This document shows positions 32,981 through 41,598 of a stretch of DNA of 64,000 nucleotides, one piece after another (position 1 is the stretch's first letter; every line of letters starts with the position of its first letter). The notes beneath the pieces are model-generated. The model saw only the letters and a list, made by a program, of their open reading frames with translations, was not told the origin of the DNA and did not search any database. A program made the position numbers and the translations under genes. Origin of the DNA: JACQFK01 sp964619955 (lineage in GTDB: Bacteria; Planctomycetota; MHYJ01; JACPRB01); the NCBI GenBank assembly GCA_964619955.1, contig CAZUJF010000012.1, positions 62,001 to 126,000 on the forward strand, in the 5' to 3' direction.

Positions 32981-33457
32981 ATGCCCAATCTCCTGCCGAG
33001 TCTCTGGTCCTCCAGCGAATCCCTGCTTCCGCTCTCGCAGATGCAGCGGACCATCAACCAGCTCTTCGAGAACGTGCTCGACACCCGCTTCCCCGCGCTG
33101 ACGAAGCCGGGAAACGGAAACGGCGAGGCCTTCCTGCCGGCGGTCGACGTGAAGGAGACCGACGAGGCCCTCCTGGTCGAGACCGAGGTCCCCGGAATGG
33201 CCGCGAAGGATATCAGCGTCCAGGTCGACGGCGACGTCCTCACGATCAAGGGGGAGCGCAAACGCGAGGAGGAGAAGAAGACCAAGACCTACTACCGCAG
33301 GGAATGCTCCTACGGCGCCTTCGAGCGGCAGATCCCGCTCCCCGTCGCCGTCCAGGCCGACAAGGTGGACGCCGGCGTCTCCAACGGGATGCTCAAGATC
33401 ACGCTTCCGAAGGAGCCCAGCGCCAAAGCCAAGTCGGTCACGGTCAAGGTGAAGTGA
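32981..33457 (+). CDS. Small heat shock protein, Hsp20/alpha-crystallin family
   Basis: A 158-residue chaperone. The alpha-crystallin domain spans about residues 50-145 with AVDVKETDEALLVETEVPGM, VQVDGDVLTIKGERKREEE and the closing VSNGMLKITLPKEP strand, which is the expected length. The N-terminal arm contains MQRTINQLFENVLD. Such proteins bind unfolding clients without ATP. GAAAGGA lies upstream of the ATG. It follows the glycogen-binding-domain gene and is followed by a GC-rich hairpin, so a sigma-54-driven transcript may end or weaken after it. Confidence 0.96.
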   Translation: MPNLLPSLWSSSESLLPLSQMQRTINQLFENVLDTRFPALTKPGNGNGEAFLPAVDVKETDEALLVETEVPGMAAKDISVQVDGDVLTIKGERKREEEKKTKTYYRRECSYGAFERQIPLPVAVQADKVDAGVSNGMLKITLPKEPSAKAKSVTVKVK

Positions 33458-33464
33458 CGACCCG

Positions 33465-33506
33465 GGTCCGCGCAGGGCTTTGCCCCGGGAACGCCCTGCG
33501 CGGACC
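33465..33506 (+). terminator. Perfect 14-bp GC-rich hairpin after hsp20
   Basis: Arms 33465-33478 and 33493-33506 are exact reverse complements (14 bp, 14-base loop). No T tract follows, so it may be a weak terminator, an attenuator or an mRNA-stabilising end. It begins 7 bases after the hsp20 stop. Confidence 0.6.
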
Positions 33507-33528
33507 GGCCCCGCCAGGAGGTCGCGGC

Positions 33529-34242
33529 ATGTCCGGGATGCTGTCATCGTTCCTGCTCAGCCTGCCCCTGCTGCAGGGCGACCCTTCGCAGGCGGCGGAG
33601 GGTCTGCGCCTGGATTCGACGCAATATGAGAGGGCCGCCGGCGATCCTGAGCCGCGCGTGCGGGGAACCCTCAGCCTCCTGCCGAGAACGTGCGGGATCT
33701 TCGGGCTCCTGGACGACAATTCGGGAGCACGCTTCGAGGACTTGTGGAGGGCGGGGGCGGGCAACGCCCTCGAAGGCGGACTGCTCTTCCCCCTGAGGAG
33801 GGATTGGAGCATCGGCCTCTCCCTCCTGGCCGGACACGAGGCCTACGAAGGGGATTCGTTCACGGACGATTTCGATCAGGTGCTGGAGGCCGAGGACCTC
33901 TGGCTCTCGCGCTGCCTGATCAACTTCAAGATCATGCACAGCCCGGAACGGGGCCCCTTCTTCGATGCCCGCCTGGGACTGGGATTCGCGACCTACTCCG
34001 AAGTGGACGGCACCTTCGACGACGGAACCGGCGAGGTCGACGTGTCCCTCCTCGAGGCGTCGACGGTGTTCTGCGGAGAGCTGGCGGCCCATGCGGGCTT
34101 CTCGGGACGGTGGCTGTGGATCGCGGCCGGCCTGTCCGTGCGCGTGCAGGGGGCTCCGGCCACCTCCGACGATTTCATCTTCAGCGACACCGACGACCCC
34201 GCCGTCCTGGCCTTCGAGCTTGAATTCGGATTCAAATTCTAA
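33529..34242 (+). CDS. Predicted outer-membrane beta-barrel-like exported protein
   Basis: A 237-residue protein of no family I can name. AGGAGG lies 7 bases before the ATG at 33529. A short signal peptide (MSGMLSSFLLSLPLLQGD) is followed by alternating hydrophobic/polar strands: WSIGLSLLAGHEAYEG, FFDARLGLGFATYSEVDGTF, WLWIAAGLSVRVQGAP, and a C-terminal FELEFGFKF. The last residues end in phenylalanine, as is typical of outer-membrane barrels inserted by BamA. It lies between hsp20 and a universal stress protein, so an envelope-stress link is possible but unproven. Confidence 0.7.
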   Translation: MSGMLSSFLLSLPLLQGDPSQAAEGLRLDSTQYERAAGDPEPRVRGTLSLLPRTCGIFGLLDDNSGARFEDLWRAGAGNALEGGLLFPLRRDWSIGLSLLAGHEAYEGDSFTDDFDQVLEAEDLWLSRCLINFKIMHSPERGPFFDARLGLGFATYSEVDGTFDDGTGEVDVSLLEASTVFCGELAAHAGFSGRWLWIAAGLSVRVQGAPATSDDFIFSDTDDPAVLAFELEFGFKF

Positions 34243-34306
34243 GCAGTGGCGAAAGGACCCGAATTCGGCGAAACTGAAGCGCCGCGACCGAAGGGGGTGA
34301 TGACGC

Positions 34307-35182
34307 ATGAACGACCCGATGGGCAGGATCCTCGTCCCGACGGACGGATCCGAGGAGTCCGATGCGGCCTACGCGGCCATCATGCCCCTCGTCCGGGCCT
34401 ATGCCCCCGAAGTCGCCGTGCTCCACGTCTTCGAGGATCCCGAGGCGTCCTTCGTGCCCCCGGCACGGATCGCCAAGGCCTGCCGCGCGCTGCGGAGCGT
34501 CCACGTCAACGCCCATCTCGAGCTGCGGGTGGGAACACCGGCGGATCAGATCCTCGAGGTGGCCCGGGGCCGGAAGGCCGACCTGATCGCGATCTCGACG
34601 CACGGCCGGGCGGGCGTGGGGCGCCTCCTCTGGGGGAGCGTGGCGGAGGCGGTGCTCCGGCGAGCGGAACTCCCGGTGCTGGTGACCCGCCCGGGATCGC
34701 ATGAGCGGCCGTGGAAGAAGATCGTCGTCGCGCTCGACGGATCCGAACGCGGCGAGGCGATCCTGCCGGATGCGGTGCGCGTGGCGAAGAAACTCGGGGC
34801 CGCGCTCGACCTGGTCCGGGTGGCCGTGCCGGTCCCGCCCCTCCTCGGCATCGGCGATGTTCCGACGCCGCTCCTTCCCGCCGACGATCCCCTGCCCTAT
34901 CTCAAGACGGTGGTCGAACGCGTGAGCCACGAAGGCGTGGAAGCCCGGGCCGTGGGGCTCGAAGGGGGCGTCCGCACCCGGATCCTGCAGCACGTGCAGG
35001 AGTCGGGTGCCGGCCTCCTCTGCCTGACCACCCACGGCCGCACGGGTCTGGCCCGCGTGCTTCTGGGAAGCACGGCCGAAGACCTGCTCCGCCACGCCCC
35101 GTGCCCCGTCCTCCTCCGGCGGAGCGCGGACGCGGAGCCGCCCCCCAAAAGCGATCCCAACCCCCGCGCGGACATCCCGTGA
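34307..35182 (+). CDS. Universal stress protein with two tandem Usp domains
   Basis: A 291-residue protein with two UspA domains, about 1-138 and 141-280. Each ends in the ATP-binding type motif: STHGRAGVGRLLWGSVAEAV in the first and TTHGRTGLARVLLGSTAEDL in the second, and each starts with an ILVPTDGSEES or IVVALDGSERG strand. Nucleotide binding is therefore likely in both. GGGGGTGA precedes the ATG. The stop overlaps the GTG start of the patatin gene. Tandem Usp proteins respond to starvation or envelope stress; which stimulus is relevant here is not shown. Confidence 0.95.
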   Translation: MNDPMGRILVPTDGSEESDAAYAAIMPLVRAYAPEVAVLHVFEDPEASFVPPARIAKACRALRSVHVNAHLELRVGTPADQILEVARGRKADLIAISTHGRAGVGRLLWGSVAEAVLRRAELPVLVTRPGSHERPWKKIVVALDGSERGEAILPDAVRVAKKLGAALDLVRVAVPVPPLLGIGDVPTPLLPADDPLPYLKTVVERVSHEGVEARAVGLEGGVRTRILQHVQESGAGLLCLTTHGRTGLARVLLGSTAEDLLRHAPCPVLLRRSADAEPPPKSDPNPRADIP

Positions 35183-36324
35183 ACCCGCTTTCGAACGGGA
35201 CGGCCCTGGTTCTGACGGGCGGGGGCGCCCGGGCCGCCTACCAGGTGGGCGTCCTGGCGGCGATCGCCGAGCGGACCCGCGGGGCGGTGTTCCCGATCCT
35301 CACGGGCGCTTCCGCCGGGGCGATCAATGCCGCCTACCTGGCGGCACATCCGGGGGACCTCCCCGCGGCCGTTGAGGGCCTTCGGGCCCAGTGGTCCCGC
35401 CTCACGGCCGACCTCATCTACGGTTCGCGGACGCCCACGCTCGTCCGCCTGCTGGCCCGCTGGCTCGAGAATCTCGCGCTGGGCCGGCGCCACGATGATC
35501 CGCAGGGACGCGGCATCTTCGATACGAGGGGGCTTCGGGCGCACCTGGAAGCAGGGATCGACTTCAGCGGAATCGAACGAAACCTCGCCGGCGGCCGTCT
35601 GCGGGCCGTCGGACTGACGGCGACCTCCTATTCCACGGGACGGGCGGTCACGTTCGTGCAGGGAGGAGCGGAGGTCCCGGTCTGGCAGCGGGCGAACCGG
35701 GTCGCCGTCCGTTCCCGCCTGACCCTGGACCACCTCATGGCGTCGTCGGCGATCCCCCTCATCTTCCCGGCCGTCCAGGTGGACGGGAGACACTTCGGGG
35801 ACGGCAGCGTCCGCCAGACCTTCCCGCTTTCCCCCGCGATCCATCTCGGGGCCTCGCGGGTTCTCGCCATCGGCACCAGCCCGCACCCCACGCCACCGCC
35901 AGGCGCCCGCTCGGAAGAGCCGTATCCCTCGGTGGCGCAGTCCCTGGGTCTGCTCCTGGACTCGGTCTTCATGGACAACCTGGACGCCGACGCCGAGGTC
36001 CTCGAGAGCGTGAACCGGCTCGTCGACGAGCGGCCGGGGGCGGCATCCCTTTCGGGCGGGTTCAGGCACGTCGACTTCCTGCTCTTCCGTCCCTCCCGCG
36101 ACCTGGAAGCCATCGCCGGGGACTGCGCCGACCGGCTTCCCCGGCCGATCCGCTCGCTCGCCCGCGCCTTCGGCGCCGACGGCAAGGGCGGCGCGGCCTT
36201 CCTGAGCTATCTTCTCTTCGACCCGGTGTTCACGTCGCGGCTCGTGGACCTGGGATTCGAGGATGGGCACCGCGAGTGGACGAAGGTGGAACGCCTGTTC
36301 ACCCCGCCCGTGTCGGAAGGTTAA
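35179..36324 (+). CDS. Patatin-like phospholipase
   Basis: Start at GTG 35179, overlapping the Usp stop (GTGA), gives 381 residues. The oxyanion-hole motif TGGGARAAYQ covers residues 13-22, and the lipase motif GASAG has the nucleophile Ser45. The catalytic-dyad Asp is Asp208 in FGDGSVRQ. These are the three patatin signatures, so acyl-ester hydrolysis of phospholipid or a similar lipid is expected. No signal peptide is seen. It closes the stress-type set and meets the convergent gene in a shared TTAA, where the stops of both strands overlap. Confidence 0.93.
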   Translation: MNPLSNGTALVLTGGGARAAYQVGVLAAIAERTRGAVFPILTGASAGAINAAYLAAHPGDLPAAVEGLRAQWSRLTADLIYGSRTPTLVRLLARWLENLALGRRHDDPQGRGIFDTRGLRAHLEAGIDFSGIERNLAGGRLRAVGLTATSYSTGRAVTFVQGGAEVPVWQRANRVAVRSRLTLDHLMASSAIPLIFPAVQVDGRHFGDGSVRQTFPLSPAIHLGASRVLAIGTSPHPTPPPGARSEEPYPSVAQSLGLLLDSVFMDNLDADAEVLESVNRLVDERPGAASLSGGFRHVDFLLFRPSRDLEAIAGDCADRLPRPIRSLARAFGADGKGGAAFLSYLLFDPVFTSRLVDLGFEDGHREWTKVERLFTPPVSEG

Positions 36325-39300
36325 GGAGCGTCCTCGACCACGACGCGGAAGCCCACGTCGTGCACGCCCTGCCAGGCGGGATAGGCCCGGCGGCTTCCCG
36401 ACCTTGCCTGCTGCGGACGGTCGCCCCAGGATCCGCCCCGGACCACCCGCGGCTCCAGGCCTTCGGGCGAATTGCGGCCGTCGTCGTCCCGGTACGGATA
36501 GGCCCGGTGCCGGCTCCGCGTCCACTCCGCGACATTGCCGTGCAGGTCGGAGAGCCCCCAGACGCCGGCGCGCTTGGATCCCACGGGAGCGGAGACGCGG
36601 AACCCGTCGTTCGCGCCTTCCGCCGGCCGCCAGGGGGGGATCGCCCCGGAGGGCAGCCCCCAGCTGAACGTGTCCACCGACCGGTACGTCGCGTCGGCGA
36701 GATTGGCGAAGGGGGCGAAGTCCGCCGCGGCCGCCCCCCAGGCGTGGGGCGTCGCCGTGCCCGCGCGGCAGGCCCACTCCCACTGGGCCTCGGTGGGGAG
36801 CGTGACGCGCAGGCCCGTCCGCGCGGACAGCCAGCGGCAGAACTCCATCGCCCGCGTCCAGGACACGCGGCAGACCGGCTGATCCGGACCGTTGACGGGA
36901 TAACCCCGCTCGCGTTCGCTGAACTGGAGGAAATCGCCCGTCTCGAGCCGGCTGTCGTGCGACGCGTCGAAGCGCGCGAACTGCGCGTTGCTCACTTCGA
37001 GCCGCCCCATCCAGAACGGCGCCCCGACCGTTACGCGCGACACGGGCCGTTCGTCCTCGTCCCCCCCGGCGTCGCCCATCGCGAAGTCGCCGCCGGGGAT
37101 GCGCAGGAGGTCCAGCGCCGCCCCGCCTCCCAGATCCAGCGTCCGCGTCCGGGGCCCGGCGGCCTGCTGGCGCGCGACCGCCTCCTCCGTCCCGAAGGGC
37201 CAGCCGGGCACCTCGACGGCCGGCGCCGGGGCCGGCGCTTTCGCCGGCGGCGGGCGCGGGGGCGCCCGGAGGGCCGCCGGCTTGGGAATCAACTCGGGAT
37301 CCTCGTCGACCCCCGAGAGCCGCCGGTCCAGATCCCGCCGGCTTTTCCGGGGCGCGCTGACGCGATCCGAGCCCGCGCACTCGCTCCAGGTCCCGTGCGC
37401 GGGGGTGTTGAGGTCGATCCAGGCGGCGAGGCGCTCCCAGGCCTCGGCGTCCAGCGAGACCCCGTGATGGCCCTTGCGGAGGACCTGGACCAGCCGGGTC
37501 GTGCCCGCATGGTATTCCGCCGGCATGAGCAGATGCAGATCGCTCTCGATCGTCGGCGTCCTCACGAAACTCCGGAGCGCGAGGTAGGACGGGGGAAACA
37601 CCGCGCCCCGGTTGTAGGCATCCGCGCCGGCGCGGAGCACGACGTCCGGCCCGTCCCGGAAGTCGGGCGCGCCCGGGCGGCCGTCGTGGCAGCTCACGCA
37701 CTGCGCGTCGAGCAGCGGCTGAACCTCCCGCCGGAAACTGAAGCCGCCGGAAGCCCCGCGCCAGGGGCTGATCTCCGAAGGCTCGCGCGCGAGGGCGCGG
37801 GACCCGCCCGCGCGCGGCGCGGCGCCCCCCCGGTCGTGGCAGCCGACGCAGGACAGCGACTCCCCGGGCATGGCGGTCATCCAGCTCCGCATGAGCTGCA
37901 GCGCGTGGCCGTCCGCATCGAGGGGCTGGATCGAGATCGGCGTGTTCGCCGGCACGCGGAAATGCGCGGAGCCGTCGGGCTCCACGGGCACGGTCCCGAG
38001 CACGCGCTTGATGTCCCAGGGCCCGTCGAAGCCGACGCGGTTCATCTGACCGCCGACGCCGCGATAGGCGAAGTGGTACGTGAAGAGCCGCAGGGCCTTC
38101 ACCGTGCCCCGCGGCACGCCCTTCAGGCCCTCCCCCTCATACAGATCCGAGATGACCACCGTCGCGTCCCGGCGGACCGGGTCCGTGCGGTCCGGGAGCA
38201 CGGGCGGCCGCGGACGGGCGCGCAGCGGGACCGGCTCGAGGAGGGCCGAGCCGGGCTGTTCCTTCAGGAGCAGCAGGTTGTCGTGCACGTCCGCGAGGTA
38301 GATGCCCCAGGCGTGGGACGGCGACGGCTGGGCGGAGACGAGGAAGTATTTGGAGCTGAGGGGCCAGGGATGCAGGAATTTCGGCCAGCTGTTCTTCACC
38401 AGTTCGTCGCGGATGAGGGGCTCGACCGTTTTACCCCGCCCGGGGATGCGCTGGACGACGCCCTCCGCCTCCCGGCGGCCCTGCGCCGGGTCGAAGAGGA
38501 CCAGTTCCCCCATGCGGGGGACGTCATGGTGCCCGCCGACGACGGCCACGAACTTCGACGGATGGTCCGGCACCGGCCGGGCATAGAACATCGCGTTGGG
38601 CCAGTACGAATTGCTCCCGTAATAGGCGGCCTGGCCGCTGCCGTCCGGCCGCATCTCGAAGAGGATGCGCGACGCGAAATGCGGCAGGTCCGCGTACTCC
38701 CAGCGCTGGTAGAGGATGCGTCCGTCGTTGAGGACGGTCGGACACCAGTCGTGATCCTGCTCGAAGGTCAGCCGGCGCAGGCCCGCCGGGGGATCCCAGC
38801 GGTAGAGGTTCGCCACGGGAGCCGAGCCCCCCACGCAGGGGACCCCGGTGAACGTCGCGGTGGACGTGAAGAGCACCCCGCCCCCGGGGAGGTAACACGC
38901 GTCGTAGTTGTCGACCTCGGAATGCTCGATCAGGGGCAGTTCCCGAAGCCCCGTGCCGTCGCTGCGGATCTCGTGGACCTGCCAGCGGCCGTTCCGGCCC
39001 GGCATGGAGAAGAGCAGGCGGTCCGCATCCCAATGGAGATCCAGGTCGCCCGTGAAGCGGCCGCCGGGGGGCCGGTAGAGCGTGGACAACGTCGCGTCCG
39101 TCCGCAGCGAAGACAACACCGAAATCTCGTCGTCGTAGCCGGTCCTGGGCAGGGACGCGTTCCCCTCCCAGTTCATGGGCAGTCCCAGGCGGGGCGATTT
39201 GTTCCCCCGGCGCACGAGGAGCAGCCGCTCGAAATCGAGCAGCGGATTGGCCAGCAGCGCCTCGCGCTTCAGCGACTCGAAGCGCGCCGCCCTGCCCTCC

Positions 39301-39524
39301 GCCTTGGCCGGCTCCCGCCGCAGCGCCTCGAGGCGCGCCAGGAACCCGGCGCCCCCGGGGTACCGCGCGCCCTGCGACTCCGACAGGTCCCGGATCGCGA
39401 GCTCGAGCGATTCCAGCGCGGACTCCGGCAGCGCGCCGTCCCCGGCCTCGAGCGCCCGTCCCGGCCCGAGGCCCAGGAGCAGGGCCAGCAGCGGAAGAGC
39501 GGCGGCGCGTCCCGGAAGAGCCAT
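36321..39524 (-). CDS. Secreted hydrazine synthase alpha-like dihaem protein fused to FGE-type domain (paralogue 2)
   Basis: A 1067-residue protein starting at 39524 with a signal peptide (MALPGRAAALPLLALLLGLG); a GTG five codons upstream is an alternative. Propeller blades fill about 150-500 (WDADRLLFSMPGRNGRWQVH, EQDHDWCPTVLNDGRILYQR), then CVGCH near 558 and CVSCH near 607, as in the other two paralogues. A Pro/Ala-rich linker at about 745-785 leads to an FGE/sulfatase-modifying-factor domain from about 805 to the end (IPGGDFAMGDAGGDEDERPV, LPTEAQWEWACRAG, HGNVAEWTRSRH, RVVRGGSWGDRPQQ). Both catalytic cysteines of formylglycine-generating enzymes are absent in the RGGSW region, so that activity is unlikely. 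Function unknown. Confidence 0.87.
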   Translation of the reverse strand: MALPGRAAALPLLALLLGLGPGRALEAGDGALPESALESLELAIRDLSESQGARYPGGAGFLARLEALRREPAKAEGRAARFESLKREALLANPLLDFERLLLVRRGNKSPRLGLPMNWEGNASLPRTGYDDEISVLSSLRTDATLSTLYRPPGGRFTGDLDLHWDADRLLFSMPGRNGRWQVHEIRSDGTGLRELPLIEHSEVDNYDACYLPGGGVLFTSTATFTGVPCVGGSAPVANLYRWDPPAGLRRLTFEQDHDWCPTVLNDGRILYQRWEYADLPHFASRILFEMRPDGSGQAAYYGSNSYWPNAMFYARPVPDHPSKFVAVVGGHHDVPRMGELVLFDPAQGRREAEGVVQRIPGRGKTVEPLIRDELVKNSWPKFLHPWPLSSKYFLVSAQPSPSHAWGIYLADVHDNLLLLKEQPGSALLEPVPLRARPRPPVLPDRTDPVRRDATVVISDLYEGEGLKGVPRGTVKALRLFTYHFAYRGVGGQMNRVGFDGPWDIKRVLGTVPVEPDGSAHFRVPANTPISIQPLDADGHALQLMRSWMTAMPGESLSCVGCHDRGGAAPRAGGSRALAREPSEISPWRGASGGFSFRREVQPLLDAQCVSCHDGRPGAPDFRDGPDVVLRAGADAYNRGAVFPPSYLALRSFVRTPTIESDLHLLMPAEYHAGTTRLVQVLRKGHHGVSLDAEAWERLAAWIDLNTPAHGTWSECAGSDRVSAPRKSRRDLDRRLSGVDEDPELIPKPAALRAPPRPPPAKAPAPAPAVEVPGWPFGTEEAVARQQAAGPRTRTLDLGGGAALDLLRIPGGDFAMGDAGGDEDERPVSRVTVGAPFWMGRLEVSNAQFARFDASHDSRLETGDFLQFSERERGYPVNGPDQPVCRVSWTRAMEFCRWLSARTGLRVTLPTEAQWEWACRAGTATPHAWGAAAADFAPFANLADATYRSVDTFSWGLPSGAIPPWRPAEGANDGFRVSAPVGSKRAGVWGLSDLHGNVAEWTRSRHRAYPYRDDDGRNSPEGLEPRVVRGGSWGDRPQQARSGSRRAYPAWQGVHDVGFRVVVEDAP

Positions 39525-39548
39525 CGCTTTACGATACACCCCGGTCGA

Positions 39549-39565
39549 TTAACCGTGTTATATAA
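39549..39565. promoter_or_regulatory. Recurrent yAACCrYGTT near-palindrome, site 3
   Basis: The plus strand reads TTAACCGTGTTATATAA. It lies exactly midway between two divergent starts, 24 bases from each (39524 on minus, 39590 on plus). TAAC and GTTA are an inverted repeat with 3-base spacing. This is a natural place for a shared operator. Confidence 0.5.
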
Positions 39566-39589
39566 ACAGTCCGATCCGGAGAAGAAGCG

Positions 39590-40558
39590 ATGCGACGTGC
39601 CCCGCGTACCCTGGTCCTGCTCGCCGCGCTCCTCGGCCCGGGCGCCGCGCAGGAGCCGGCGCCCTTCGCCCTCGACGCCCGCGACGGCACCCTCAGCGTG
39701 CTCCGCCGGGGCCGGCCGGTGGCGGTGTACCAGGCCGGGGAACGGATCTTCGACGCCCATCCCGCCCAGAAGCGGGCCGGCTATTTCCGGGAGCTCCGGA
39801 GCCCCTCGGGCGTCCTGCTCACCGAGGACGGCCCCGGGGACCACCTCCATCACCGGGGCCTCTTCCTCGCCTGGAACCGCGTGACCTGGGAGGAGGAGGG
39901 GCGGCCACCGGCCACGGTCAACTTCTGGGAACTCACCCCCGCCTCCGGACGGAAGACGGCGGGACGGCTTTCCGGAACACACAGCGACGCGGGCTCCGCC
40001 GGGTTCGAGGTGTCCCATGACTGGCAGATCGCGGGACGCCGCTGCCTGGAGGAAGCGCTGCGCTGCCGCGTCCATGAACCCTCCCCCGGGATCGTGGCGC
40101 TCGACCTCGACGTCACCCTGTCCGCCGTGGGCGGTCCCGTGCTGCTCGACGAATACGGCCACCACGGCGGCGGCCGGGGCCCCTGGTACGGCACGCTGGG
40201 CTTCCGCGGCGCCGCCGCCTTCGAGGCCTCCCGACTCCGCTTCGCCTATTCGGATCCGCCGGCCGCCGCCCCCAAGGACAACGCCCGTCTCGAGGGCCGC
40301 TGGATCGCCCTCGAGGGCGAACTCGAGGGCTCGCCGCGCGGCGCGGCGCTGATCTCCCGGCCGGGCTCCCTCCCCTGCCGCTTCAGCCACTTCCGCGGCC
40401 TCCGCTTCCTCGACGCCGACATCAGCGACCCGCACCCCGTGCGCGTGGTCCCCGGCACGCCCCTGTCCCTCTCCTTCCGGGTGCTCCTCTTCGACGGCCC
40501 CCTCGACGCCGCCCGCATCGAGGAACTCAGCCGCCAGGCGCCGCTGAAACGACCCTAA
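39590..40558 (+). CDS. DUF6807 (PmoA-like) exported protein
   Basis: A 322-residue protein of the DUF6807 family, often labelled PmoA although it is not the methane monooxygenase subunit. A signal peptide (MRRAPRTLVLLAALLGPGAAQ) precedes a beta-sandwich core. The family motif HLHHRGLFLAWNRV near residues 85-98 and DEYGHHGGGRGPWYG in the middle give His clusters that may bind metal. These proteins occur in saccharide-utilisation gene sets of Planctomycetota and Bacteroidota; the activity is not known. GGAGAAGA is upstream of the ATG. It is divergent from paralogue 2 and 23 bp before an AraC regulator gene. Confidence 0.85.
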   Translation: MRRAPRTLVLLAALLGPGAAQEPAPFALDARDGTLSVLRRGRPVAVYQAGERIFDAHPAQKRAGYFRELRSPSGVLLTEDGPGDHLHHRGLFLAWNRVTWEEEGRPPATVNFWELTPASGRKTAGRLSGTHSDAGSAGFEVSHDWQIAGRRCLEEALRCRVHEPSPGIVALDLDVTLSAVGGPVLLDEYGHHGGGRGPWYGTLGFRGAAAFEASRLRFAYSDPPAAAPKDNARLEGRWIALEGELEGSPRGAALISRPGSLPCRFSHFRGLRFLDADISDPHPVRVVPGTPLSLSFRVLLFDGPLDAARIEELSRQAPLKRP

Positions 40559-40561
40559 GCG

Positions 40562-40578
40562 CAACCGTGTTACTTAAT
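40562..40578. promoter_or_regulatory. Recurrent yAACCrYGTT near-palindrome, site 4
   Basis: The plus strand reads CAACCGTGTTACTTAAT and differs from site 3 at few positions. It ends 3 bases before the AraC ATG at 40582 and 4 bases after the DUF6807 stop, leaving no room for a ribosome binding site. It may be an autoregulatory operator or part of a leaderless promoter. Confidence 0.45.
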
Positions 40579-40581
40579 CAG

Positions 40582-41592
40582 ATGGGCCAGACCGCCGCGC
40601 GTCTCCCCGCCGCCTTCCGCTCCCGGGCGGAGGTGTATCACGCCGACACCTGCGCGCCGGTCCGCGCGGCCCTCCGGCGGGGCGAACTCCGGGTTTCCGC
40701 CCTGGCCCAGGGAACCTATCCCGGCCGCCGCCTCCCGGCGGACCGGCTCCCCTCGATCTGTTCCGTGGGATCCTGGGATGCGCCCCACGACCTGGACTGG
40801 GGCCTGGACTGGCACCGCAACGAGGGCATCGAGTTCACGTTCCTCTCCCGCGGGCGGCTCGGCTTTTCCGTGGAGGACCGGAACTGGACCCTCCGCCGCG
40901 GAGACCTGACCGTCACCCGTCCCTGGCAGGCCCACCGGGTCGGAAACCCCCATGTCTCGGCCTCCCGCCTGCTCTGGCTCATCCTCGACGTCGGCGTCCG
41001 CCGTCCCCACCAGCCCTGGCACTGGCCGGAGTGGCTCGTCTGCTCGCGGGAGGATCTCCGGCGCCTGACCAAGCTGCTGAGCCAGAACGAGCAGGCCGTC
41101 TGGAGCGCCGGAGCCGCGGTGGAGCGCTGTTTCGAGGAGGTGGCGGCCGCCGTGGACGGACGTCCCGGCCCTTCCGCGGAGACCCGCCTGAAGCTGGCGA
41201 TCAACCAACTCCTGGTCTCCATCCTGGAGATGCTCCACCACAAGCGGATCCCGCTGGACCGCTCCCTCGCCGGGGCGGAGCGCACCGTCCGGCTCTTCCT
41301 CGAACAGCTCCGCGGCCGCGTCGGCGAGCTCTGGACCCTCGATTCCATGGCGGAGGAATGCGGCCTGGGCCGCTCCCGCTTCGCCCACTACTGCCGGCGC
41401 CTGACGAACATGACCCCGCTGGAACTCCTGGCCCACACCCGGGTCGGGGAGGCCGCGCGCCTGCTCCGCCGGAATCCCGGGGCCCGGGTCACCGACGTCG
41501 CCCTCTCCTGCGGGTTCGCCTCGAGCCAGTACTTCGCCACGGTCTTCCGGAAATTCACCTCCCGGAGCCCGGGGGAATTCCGCCTGGCCTGA
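40582..41592 (+). CDS. AraC family transcriptional regulator
   Basis: Start taken at ATG 40582; a GTG at 40567 would lie inside the operator-like repeat. The 336-residue product has an AraC-type N-terminal sugar-binding cupin (EFTFLSRGRLGFSVEDRNWT, LRRGDLTVTRPWQAHRVGN) and two C-terminal helix-turn-helix motifs at about 235-330 (SMAEECGLGRSRFAHYCRRL and VTDVALSCGFASSQYFATVF). It is co-directional with DUF6807 and converges with the sugar dehydrogenase gene. No Shine-Dalgarno sequence is visible. It is the best local candidate regulator of the saccharide genes, but its ligand is unknown. Confidence 0.94.
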   Translation: MGQTAARLPAAFRSRAEVYHADTCAPVRAALRRGELRVSALAQGTYPGRRLPADRLPSICSVGSWDAPHDLDWGLDWHRNEGIEFTFLSRGRLGFSVEDRNWTLRRGDLTVTRPWQAHRVGNPHVSASRLLWLILDVGVRRPHQPWHWPEWLVCSREDLRRLTKLLSQNEQAVWSAGAAVERCFEEVAAAVDGRPGPSAETRLKLAINQLLVSILEMLHHKRIPLDRSLAGAERTVRLFLEQLRGRVGELWTLDSMAEECGLGRSRFAHYCRRLTNMTPLELLAHTRVGEAARLLRRNPGARVTDVALSCGFASSQYFATVFRKFTSRSPGEFRLA

Positions 41593-41598
41593 CGGACC

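Noticed and set aside
36321..39524. True hydrazine synthase / anammox locus
   Set aside because: HzsA-like propeller only; no HzsB or HzsC, three paralogues, and saccharide-type neighbours.
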